Positions 7,404-15,482 of a DNA stretch of 34,148 bases are shown here, one piece after another. Position 1 is the first letter of the stretch, and every line of letters begins with the position of its first letter. The translations under genes and the position numbers were made by a program. Where the stretch lies: contig PXQY01000071.1 of the NCBI GenBank assembly GCA_003021745.1, positions 1 to 34,148 of the forward strand, read 5' to 3'. The notes under the pieces were generated by a model, which saw only the letters and a list, made by a program, of their open reading frames with translations, was not told where the DNA came from and did no database searches. This DNA comes from Halobacteriales archaeon QH_7_69_31 (GTDB taxonomy: Archaea > Halobacteriota > Halobacteria > Halobacteriales > Haloarculaceae).

Positions 7404-8761
7404 TACAGCCGTGATATCGAGGCCTTCGAGGCGGAACTCCCGGGAAGGTGTCGAGACACTGAAACGAGTCCAACTCCCGATCCATCTCGGTCCGCCCCAC
7501 GTATCACTTTCGAACACTGTGTCCATTTCTGATAGTGCGGGCGTATAGGGTGCTCGACCGTGCGGCTATATCCCGGTACGGACGGTGAATCCCCGCTCGC
7601 CAAGCGGAGGCGGTGCCGCTAGTCGCGCCTCGCCTTTGACGTTCCGCTACGAGGGACTCACCACGTTCGGCGCCTCTGTACTCGGAGGGGGCCTGCGTGG
7701 CCGTGGACTGCCGGCCACGGTGTAGCCAAACGGCGGGGTGATTAAGATAATTATTGAATATTCGATGGGTGAGCTTACCGAAAGATGGCTCGAAGGTTGT
7801 GAGAACTCTCCGTCGCCGAGACGGAAATCGTCGAAATCGATCACCTGAGACTTCCAGAGCGATTCGATCGGATCGAGCTGCGGTGGTCCGACCCGGAGAG
7901 AGATCAGGTGCATCCCGATCGATAGCCCGCGAGCGCGCGAACCCGCACCGGAGACGTCGTCGAGAACGATTGATATATCTCTATCCGGGTTTCCGCACGG
8001 ATTGATTCTAACAAACCCCTACTGATTGGACGGTCAACCTCGAGGAATTGGCGATCCACCTCCGAAACGTCGACGGACCGGAATCGTCAGCTATTGTCGA
8101 TTACTTGCATCGACAATCTCACGGCGTATCCCCCGACCATGACTGGTTCGTCATCGTCGTCGAGGTGGTCGTCCGGCCGATCGGACCGCTTTCACCATTT
8201 GTCGCGTCGTGTAGGGCACTCGACCGCAGTAGCCCCTACTTATAGTTTGGATGGTACGTTTCGCCAAGTTCCGCTTCACTGAGGTGAAAGTCGTCCTGGT
8301 TCGTCGACGGCTGCCCACATTCGACCAGCCCACGCAACTCTACGCATTTCGTCCTCGCGCAGGTTCGAGGGTCGCTCGCCACCGTGATCCAACGTGCGTT
8401 CCCCAACGCCGCCGTCGTTCCACCGCTGAACCCCTTGAGATCTGCGGTTTCTTCGAGGCTATTCGTCGAACCATCTCCGGTTTTCTGTATCCCGATGTCT
8501 GGCGTCTACGTCGTCTTCAATAAGGTGTCGATGACTCTTCACCGACTAGCTTCCGGACTCAGGCTGCGGGCTCTGAATATTCAAATGTTTCCTTAATCTA
8601 CACGCCGACCGCGGGCGCGAGCGCGGTGAGGGCTTTCATCTGCCGGGAGTGGGTTCTACGCGGCGTAGGTCTTCGCGAACTCGCGGTCGGCGTCCGCACC
8701 CCGGGGACGACCTCGCGCCGGACCCGTCACGTTTTTGCGACGTCCCGGACACCCCTCCAGC

Positions 8762-9193
8762 ATGTCGCCCTCGGAGTCCCAGCGCGTGATCGCCCAGGTG
8801 AGCGCGCTGATCGTCGGCTGCACCCTGCTTCTGACGGCAGGCTTCGTCGGGCTCATCGCGGCGATTTCCGGGGAACTCGGCGGCTTCGAGTCCCGCATCC
8901 AGTGGTACGTCGCCGTCGCGGCGGTCGTCTTCGTCGGGACCATCGTCCTCCTGGAACTCAACGACGCCGGCGGGGCGACGATCATCACCTCCGCGACCGT
9001 GGTGGCCCTCTTCGCGTTCGTCCTGGGCTTTCTCGGCGCGGAGGGCGCGCTGTACACGCTGGAGAACCCGGAGACCGTCGAGGTCTCCCGGCTCGTGATC
9101 TTCGCCTCGGCGGCGCTCGTCGCGACGGGCATCGGCTACTGGGCGCTGCGACACTGGCGGGAGTTCACCGCCGGCCGCACGGGGTCGCGGTAG
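8762..9193 (+). CDS. Small integral membrane protein, unknown function
   Basis: MSPSESQRVIAQVSALIVGCTLLLTAGFVGLIAAI... about four hydrophobic helices, ends EFTAGRTGSR. Confidence 0.75.
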   Translation: MSPSESQRVIAQVSALIVGCTLLLTAGFVGLIAAISGELGGFESRIQWYVAVAAVVFVGTIVLLELNDAGGATIITSATVVALFAFVLGFLGAEGALYTLENPETVEVSRLVIFASAALVATGIGYWALRHWREFTAGRTGSR

Positions 9194-9234
9194 GCCGGCG
9201 GCGCCGCGTCGCCACCACGCTCGGCGGCCCGGCG

Positions 9235-10722
9235 CTACGACGCACCCGCAGCGTCGTCCCGGCGGAGCCGGTACCAGAACAGCCGACACCGGTAGGTCAC
9301 CGAGCGCCACAGGTACGACAGCATCGCCACGAACTCGACGATGGTGCCGGCGACGCCGTCGCGGTCGATCGGCGGCTCCGGCGGCACGGGCCGCGTCGGG
9401 TCCGTCGGGCCGGTCCCGCTCCGCTCTGACGACCGCCGCTCGGGTACGGACCGCGACGTCTCGTCGGTCCCGGCGCTGTCGCCCCCGTCCCGGTCGACGT
9501 TCTCCAGGATGGTGCGGAGCTCCGTGACCTCGTCCTCGAGGACGCGGTTGCGGCGCTGCAGCGCCCTAGTCCGTTCCCGGAGTTCGCCGTCCTCGAGGCC
9601 GGAAAGGTCCGCGTCGGGGCCGCCGCCGACGTCCGCCTCCAGCGAGGCGGCGGTCGTGGCTTGGCTGTCCGTCGCGTCGGCCGCCGCTGGCCCGGGCGCC
9701 GCGCCGCCCGGATCCGCCGGGTCGGCGTCGGCATCGTCGACGGTGGGGTCCCGCTCGGAGATGGCCGACCCTTCGGCCTCGACCGTCTCGACGGCGTCGG
9801 TCAGCGCCGCCTGGTCCTCGGCGTCGAGGCCGGGCCCGTCGTCCGGCTCGGTCGGCACGCCCGCGCCGGCGCCCTGTATCTCCCGGAGGAGGTCCTCGCT
9901 CACCGACTTGAGGTCCGGCCGCTCGTAGCTCTCCAGGCCGGGCGTGGCGCCGGCGTCGTGGGTGTCCTTCCGCTTGAACCGGACCTTCTCGACGGACTCG
10001 TCCCAGTCGGTCATCAGAAAGCCCTCGCCGGTATCGAGGTCCTCGACCTGGTCGGCGACGTCGCTGCCGAGCACCTTCCGGACGACGTCGACGTCGTTCT
10101 GCCAGGTGAGGCGGTGCCAGACCATCCAGTCGCACTGGGTGATGAAGTCCTTGTCCACCGAGGAGGGCCGCTGGGACATCCCGAGCATGCCGAGCCCGCG
10201 CTTGCGGCCGCGCTTTGCCACCCGCTCTAAGAGTTCGCTCAGCTCGTCGGTGGCGCCCTGCTGGGGGAGGTACTCCTGCATCTCCTCGATGACGAGCAGG
10301 AATGGCTTCCGGGCGTCCTTCTCCTTGGTGAACAGGGCCCGGACGACGTTCGCGATGAGTTCGCTGGCCTCGTCGCCGTCGAGGTAGTCGGAGACGTCCA
10401 GGATGATCGGCATGTTCTGCTCGAGGGCGATGTCGGCGAGCTGTTCGGCGTGGCCGGGCGACACCTGAACGTCACAGAGGTCGTCGTTCCCGACGTGGAG
10501 GATCTCGAAGCGCTCCTTCAGCCCGTAGTACTCGCCCTCCGGGTCGACGACGAGGAGGTTGTAGTTGTTCTCGAGCAAGCCCTCGGCGATCACGCTGCCG
10601 GTGTTGGACTTGCCGCTGCCGGACTTGCCGGTGACGAACCCGCGGCCTGTCAGGATCTCGATCGCCGGCAGCGTCCTCGCGCCCTCCGTCGGGACGAGCC
10701 ACTGGCCCTGTTCGTCCGCCAT
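9235..10722 (-). CDS. HerA/DUF87-type P-loop ATPase (ATP-binding protein)
   Basis: GFVTGKSGSGKSNTGSVIAEGLLENNYNLLVVDPEGEYYG (Walker A), FLLVIEEMQEYLP (Walker B), RKRGLGMLGMSQRPSSVDK; start at MADEQG (10722), upstream ORF extension is repeat DNA. Confidence 0.88.
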   Translation of the reverse strand: MADEQGQWLVPTEGARTLPAIEILTGRGFVTGKSGSGKSNTGSVIAEGLLENNYNLLVVDPEGEYYGLKERFEILHVGNDDLCDVQVSPGHAEQLADIALEQNMPIILDVSDYLDGDEASELIANVVRALFTKEKDARKPFLLVIEEMQEYLPQQGATDELSELLERVAKRGRKRGLGMLGMSQRPSSVDKDFITQCDWMVWHRLTWQNDVDVVRKVLGSDVADQVEDLDTGEGFLMTDWDESVEKVRFKRKDTHDAGATPGLESYERPDLKSVSEDLLREIQGAGAGVPTEPDDGPGLDAEDQAALTDAVETVEAEGSAISERDPTVDDADADPADPGGAAPGPAAADATDSQATTAASLEADVGGGPDADLSGLEDGELRERTRALQRRNRVLEDEVTELRTILENVDRDGGDSAGTDETSRSVPERRSSERSGTGPTDPTRPVPPEPPIDRDGVAGTIVEFVAMLSYLWRSVTYRCRLFWYRLRRDDAAGAS

Positions 10723-10825
10723 CGGGTACCCGGAGTTACGGAGCCACGGATATAGGCCTTGTTGGGGAGCACGAGGCCGAACGAAGTGAGGCCTCGGTAT
10801 GAGCGAGCGGGAGGAGGGAGCGGAG

Positions 10826-10921
10826 CGACCGACGACACGCGAGCCGCGCGATGGCGACCACCGGGATGATATGAGTGTAACGACCCGCGAGCCGCCCGCC
10901 GCCGACCACCGGGATGATATG
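10826..10921. repeat. Two copies of a ~48-bp tandem duplication in the divergent promoter region
   Basis: GACCACCGGGATGATATG at 10856-10873 and 10904-10921, and GCGAGCCG at 10839-10846 and 10887-10894; both pairs 48 bp apart. Confidence 0.7.
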
Positions 10922-10965
10922 CGAGACAGTCCTAGCTCCGACACGCCGCCGCGGCGCCACCGAGA

Positions 10966-11205
10966 ATGGTCGACCGCGAAGCCTCACCCTCGCACTTCGA
11001 GCGTGTCCGTCCCGACGAGCCGTGGCGCTTCGCCTGCCCGGAGTGTGACTCCATCTCCGTCGACAGCCTCGAGAAGGCCCGCGTGCGGCACGGTCACGAC
11101 GCCTTCTCCTTCTACTGTCGGGGCTGCAGCCAGAAGCTCGAGTACGTCCTCGACCGGAAGACCGGCGGGCGGGTATACGACGCCCGGTCGGAGCCCGAGG
11201 AGTGA
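10966..11205 (+). CDS. Small zinc-ribbon protein
   Basis: 79 aa; WRFACPECDSISVDS...FSFYCRGCSQKLEYVLDRKTGGRVYDARSEPEE, two CxxC pairs. Confidence 0.75.
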   Translation: MVDREASPSHFERVRPDEPWRFACPECDSISVDSLEKARVRHGHDAFSFYCRGCSQKLEYVLDRKTGGRVYDARSEPEE

Positions 11206-11307
11206 CCGCCGGCCGGCGGCCCTGCATACCCGGAGGCGTGCCGGTGCTGTCGAGGGCGAGTACCGTCCGGAACCCGAGTGGCCCCGAGAGTGACCGCGGT
11301 CCGACCC

Positions 11308-11807
11308 CTACTCGAGCGCGAGCATCGACCGGAGGGGCACGGGCAGGTCGGGCCGGGCCAGCTGGGCCTCGTGACCCAAGACCACGAGCGCGCCGAGCAG
11401 CGCGAGTCGAACGCCGTCACGGCGAGGGTCACCACGTCGGCCCACCGGCTGGTCACGTCGACGCCAACCGGAGGTCGTAGAACCCGGGAAGCGGGTGGAA
11501 CACGGCCATGCCCTTCCGGTTGCCGAGCCGGTCCAGGACGTAGTGGGCCCCGATCCCGATCCAGACGAACCGGCGGTTGCCGAACAGGGGGGAACGCGAC
11601 CGCGATGGCGAGCACCCAGACGTTGTGGAACGTCTTCCGGTGGGTGCCGAACGTCGTGGCCAGGCCCGGGAACAGCGCGCCGAGCACGATTGGCGGCGTT
11701 ACCATCGCGACGGTCTCCAGTGTCAACAGCGAGAGGTCCGGTTCGAGGATGACGCCGACGCCGAGCGACAACAGCACGGCATTGACCGCGTGGCCCCTCT
11801 CGTTCAT
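11308..11807 (-). pseudogene. YdjM-like membrane metal-dependent hydrolase, frameshifted
   Basis: MNERGHAVNAVLLSLGVGV...GALFPGLATTFGTHRKTFHNVWVLAIAVAFP then other frames LFGNRRFVWIGIGAHYVLDRLGNRKGMAVFHPLPGFYDLR / DVTSRWADVVTLAVTAF / LALLGALVVLGHEAQLARPDLPVPLRSMLALE. Confidence 0.78.
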
Positions 11808-12050
11808 CGTCCACCCGGGACCGCTCCTACAGACGCCACAAAGCTTGCGGCTTCGCCCCGCCGCAGTCAGGTGATTTTCCGCTGGCGGCGCTGTGGGGCG
11901 ACCATGGGGAAGGAGCGTGGAGGGGGACGACCCCTGCGTTCCCGTAGCGCCCGCGGGGTCAAGTAGCTCCCCAAATCGGACTGGAAGTGAAACCGGTGCA
12001 GTAGCGGCTCGGTGAATCCACTCGGACGGTTCCGTGCGGCGCGTTTCCCG

Positions 12051-14525
12051 TCACTCGACGCGGACGGTCCGGTCGTCCGTGACCGGCCGGAGCGGGAGGG
12101 CCGGGAAGGCGACGGTGACCGTGAAGGTCAACTCCTCGGCGTCGCCGCCGAACACGCCGACCGGGACCGTCGTGGTGCCGAGGTACCGCGTTTCGGCGGT
12201 CATCTCGACCCCGTTCACCGTCACGCGGACGCCGGCCGGTGCGCCGTCGCCCGTGTTCCGGACTGTGAGTTCCGCCATCGCGTTCTCGCCCGGGGCGATG
12301 GTGTCCGGGACCCCAGTCCACTCGAACTCGAGATCCGGGAGCGCGGCGGCCTGCTCGTGGACGCGCTCGGCGACGCCCTCGGAGAGGCCGGCGTCGACCA
12401 GCCCGTCGACGCCCGCTCGCCGGAGGTCGGCCGGCGTCGTCAGACCCTCCGCGGCGAGTTTGCTCGCCCGACCCGAGCCCACGCCCTCGACGGCGGTGAG
12501 CCCGACCGCCTCGGCCTCGATGCCGTGCTCGACGCGGGCCTCGATCCGTCGGACAAGGTTGGCGTCCCGTGGTGCCGCGAACCGCTCGCAGAACGCCCGG
12601 AGCGCCGCCAAAAGCCGGAGGGCGTTCTGGCGGATGACCCAGGCGTCGCTCCGCAGGTCGGCGGGCGTCGAGCCTTCCATCCCGGCCCGGAGGATGGCGA
12701 GCACCTTCCGGTTGCCGGCATCGAGGTCCGATCCCTCGCCGTCCAGCACGGGGCCGAGGGCCTCCCGCTCGTCGCGGCGGGCGGCGACGCTGTCGAACGC
12801 TGCGGCGTCGGCGACAGTCCGGAGGACGGCCGACGCGTCGATGCAATCGTCCTGACCGATCTGGGTCCCGGCGTCCTCGCCGCCAGCACCGTCGCAGACC
12901 CGGTGGAACGCCGCCGCCGTCTCCAGGCGGAGGTAGTACTGGGAGGTCAGCCGGCCGAGCGCCGTCGGCTCGATGGCCAGCCCTGACTGCTCGACGAACC
13001 CGTCGTTGACGAGGCGTTCGAGGGTCGCCGACACCCGGTCGCGGAGCGAGGCGCCGGCGTCGTAGGCGTCCGGCGCGCTCGCCGCGCGGGCGTAGTAGAA
13101 CGTCGTCTCGAGCCAGTCCATGACGTCCTCGACGTCGTCGACGACGCCGAGCGCGATCTCGGCGTTGAGGTGGGTCGCGAGTTCGCCGGCCAGCCGGGAC
13201 TCGATCGGCTTGCCCTCGTCGAGCAGCGCCCGGTAGCGGTCGGCGTCGGCGCCGTCGCAGACGACGTGGGCGTAGCCGGCGTCGTCGAAGCCCGGGCGGC
13301 CCGCGCGGCCGAGCATCTGGAGGATGTCCAGCGGGCTCATCTCGACCTCGCCCTCGAGGGGGTCGTGCAGCTTCGTATCGCGGATGACCACACACCGGGC
13401 GGGGAGGTTGACGCCCCACGCGAGCGTGGACGTGGAGAACAAAAGCTGGATCGTGCCCTCGCGGAACCACTCCTCGACGCGGTTCTTGTCGGCCGTCGCG
13501 AGGCCGGCGTGGTGGAAGCCGACGCCGTCGACGACGGACTGACGGAGGGTCTGATTCTCGAGGTCCTGGGCGGCCGTGTGGAGGTCGTAGTCGCCGCGCG
13601 ACCCGACCTCGACGTCGCGCTCTTCGAGTTCCTCGCGCGCCTTCTCGGCGGCGCGGACCGTGTCCTGCCGGGAGGCGACGAACACGAGCGCCTGGCCGCC
13701 GTCGGTGATGTGGGGTTCGGCCAGGTCCAGCGCGCGGTACAGCCGCCGGTACTTGTCGGCGAAGGCGTTGTCGCCGTGGGCGTACGTCGCCACGCGGGCC
13801 TCCAGCGGCACAGGCCGGTAGGCCTGGCCGAACGCGAAGGTGCAGTCGTCGGGGGCGTCGAGCCAGTCGGCGACGTCCTCGACGTTCGACATCGTCGCCG
13901 ACAGCGCGACGACGCGGGGGTCACAGAGCCGTCGGAGCCGGCCGACGGTGACCTCCAGCACGGCGCCGCGGCGGTCCGAGTCGAGCAGGTGGACCTCGTC
14001 GATGACACAGCAGTCGACGTCGGTGACGAAGGCGTACCGCGGCGAGTCGTGCTTGCGCGTCGCGGAGTCGGCCTTCTCCGGGGTCATCACGAGGATGTCG
14101 GCGCGCTCGGCGCGGCGGGGGTCGAGGTCCCGCTCGCCGGTGACGACGTACACGGAGTAGCCGAGCGTCTCGAACCGCTCCCACTCGTCTTCCTTCTCGT
14201 TGGTGAGCGCCCGCAGCGGCGCGATGAAGAGCGCGGTGCCGCCCTGCCGGAGCGTCCGGCAGATGGCCAGCTCCGCCAGCGCGGTCTTGCCGCTGGCGGT
14301 CGGCGCGCTCACCACCACGTTGTCGTCGGCGTCCAGCACCGCCGGCATCGCCTCACGCTGCATCCGATTGAACGACTCGAACGGGAACGCCTCGGCGAAC
14401 TCGGGGACGGACTCTTCGACGCCCGCAGGGGGGACCACGCCCTGTTCGGCGACCGCCCGGCGTAAAAACGCACCCCTTCCGGGGTGGAAGTGGAGGCGGT
14501 GGCCGAACGCAGCCGGAGCGGACAT
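12051..14525 (-). CDS. Ski2/Hel308-type DEAD/DEAH helicase with HhH and C-terminal Ig-like domain
   Basis: APTASGKTALAE, DEVHLL, SATMSN, LFSTSTLAWGVNLPAR, QMLGRAGRPGFD; HhH-like LTAVEGVGSGRASKLAAEG; C-terminal ELTVRNTGDGAPAGVRVTVNGVEM. Possible earlier GTG start at 14576 overlapping the upstream stop. Confidence 0.9.
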   Translation of the reverse strand: MSAPAAFGHRLHFHPGRGAFLRRAVAEQGVVPPAGVEESVPEFAEAFPFESFNRMQREAMPAVLDADDNVVVSAPTASGKTALAELAICRTLRQGGTALFIAPLRALTNEKEDEWERFETLGYSVYVVTGERDLDPRRAERADILVMTPEKADSATRKHDSPRYAFVTDVDCCVIDEVHLLDSDRRGAVLEVTVGRLRRLCDPRVVALSATMSNVEDVADWLDAPDDCTFAFGQAYRPVPLEARVATYAHGDNAFADKYRRLYRALDLAEPHITDGGQALVFVASRQDTVRAAEKAREELEERDVEVGSRGDYDLHTAAQDLENQTLRQSVVDGVGFHHAGLATADKNRVEEWFREGTIQLLFSTSTLAWGVNLPARCVVIRDTKLHDPLEGEVEMSPLDILQMLGRAGRPGFDDAGYAHVVCDGADADRYRALLDEGKPIESRLAGELATHLNAEIALGVVDDVEDVMDWLETTFYYARAASAPDAYDAGASLRDRVSATLERLVNDGFVEQSGLAIEPTALGRLTSQYYLRLETAAAFHRVCDGAGGEDAGTQIGQDDCIDASAVLRTVADAAAFDSVAARRDEREALGPVLDGEGSDLDAGNRKVLAILRAGMEGSTPADLRSDAWVIRQNALRLLAALRAFCERFAAPRDANLVRRIEARVEHGIEAEAVGLTAVEGVGSGRASKLAAEGLTTPADLRRAGVDGLVDAGLSEGVAERVHEQAAALPDLEFEWTGVPDTIAPGENAMAELTVRNTGDGAPAGVRVTVNGVEMTAETRYLGTTTVPVGVFGGDAEELTFTVTVAFPALPLRPVTDDRTVRVE

Positions 14526-14572
14526 GTGGGTCGCCGGCTGGCCCCCATTCGAGGTCGTCGAAGGCCGGTGGG

Positions 14573-14899
14573 TCACCCGTCGTCACTGCTGACCCACTCC
14601 TCGCGGCTCTCGGCACCGAGTTCGTCGTCGAGAAACGAAGCGGTCGAGGCGAAGGCGTACGCGTCCCGCACCACGTCCGGATCGCCGATGGCCCAGTAGG
14701 GTGCGCGGTGCCGGACGAGGTCCCGCTTGCGAAGACGGTTCAACACCGGGTGGATCGAGTTCTCGTCCACCTCGGTCGCGTCGGCGATCTCGGCCGCTCT
14801 GTACGCCTTGTCCCGGTTCCCCAGCAGGAATCGGACGACCCGCTCGGCGTTCGTCGGCTCGTCGTCGGTCGCCTCGAACTCGTCGATGCTGATAGGCAT
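14573..14899 (-). CDS. Winged-HTH (MarR-like) protein
   Basis: EPTNAERVVRFLLGNRDKAYRAAEIADATEVDENSIHPVLNRLRKRDLVRHRAPYWAIGDPD. Confidence 0.8.
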   Translation of the reverse strand: MPISIDEFEATDDEPTNAERVVRFLLGNRDKAYRAAEIADATEVDENSIHPVLNRLRKRDLVRHRAPYWAIGDPDVVRDAYAFASTASFLDDELGAESREEWVSSDDG

Positions 14900-14923
14900 C
14901 CCAGAGTGTGACTATGGCGGCAC

Positions 14924-14934
14924 TACTTATAAAT
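14924..14934 (-). promoter_or_regulatory. Candidate TATA box for the winged-HTH/helicase operon
   Basis: Minus-strand ATTTATAAGTA about 25 nt upstream of ATG 14899. Confidence 0.45.
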
Positions 14935-14975
14935 GTATTCTTGTATGGTTCAAGCATCTGTCGTATTTCTGTATC

Positions 14976-15482
14976 CTATCGTGTGTCCGGCGCCGGCTCC
15001 CCGAGCCACTCCTCGTAGAAGGTGTCGACGTCGGGCTCGAAGCTCTGCCAGACCGGGTAGCCGGCCGGGACGGCGTCGACGTCCAGCTGCGCGTAGCAGC
15101 CGGGGCAGAACCACTCCCGGAGCTGGAAGTCCCAGTCGGGGTGGGGCGTCTGGTACTCTGGGTAGATCTCCCGGTGCTCGCCCTCGTCCTCCCGGATGCG
15201 GACGCGGGCGTGGTGCTTCCAGTTCTCCCCGAGCGAGCAGAACTCGTGGCCGCAGTCGCACTTCACGATGCGGCCCCGGTCGGTCCCGACGGCGTAGAGG
15301 TGGTCGTTCAGTGGCAGCAGGATGGGGTTCTCGAAGTCGACGCGCTCTTCGAGAAGCCGCCGTGTCACCTCGAACCGCTCGCCGTCCTTCGGGTCCGGGA
15401 GGACGTCGTTCCGCAGCTCCGACCAGCCGATATCGCCGTCGATGAGCTGTGCCACCTGCCGTTCGTCGGTCTCGCTCGCCAT
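14976..15482 (-). CDS. acxC: Acetone carboxylase gamma subunit
   Basis: 168 aa; IVKCDCGHEFCSLGENWKHHARVRIREDEGEHREIYPEYQTPHPDWDFQLREWFCPGCYAQLDVDAVPAGYPVWQSFEPD; ATGA overlap with the alpha subunit. Confidence 0.88.
   Translation of the reverse strand: MASETDERQVAQLIDGDIGWSELRNDVLPDPKDGERFEVTRRLLEERVDFENPILLPLNDHLYAVGTDRGRIVKCDCGHEFCSLGENWKHHARVRIREDEGEHREIYPEYQTPHPDWDFQLREWFCPGCYAQLDVDAVPAGYPVWQSFEPDVDTFYEEWLGEPAPDTR

Noticed and set aside
7328-7410. Possible tRNA gene, since a 7-bp GTAGGAT/ATCCTAC stem closes about 76 nt
   Set aside because: No T-stem, D-arm or anticodon arm can be folded consistently; kept only as an inverted repeat.
13170-14465. 431-aa plus-strand ORF opposite the helicase
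   Set aside because: Antisense ORF caused by high GC; helicase motifs on the minus strand are unambiguous.
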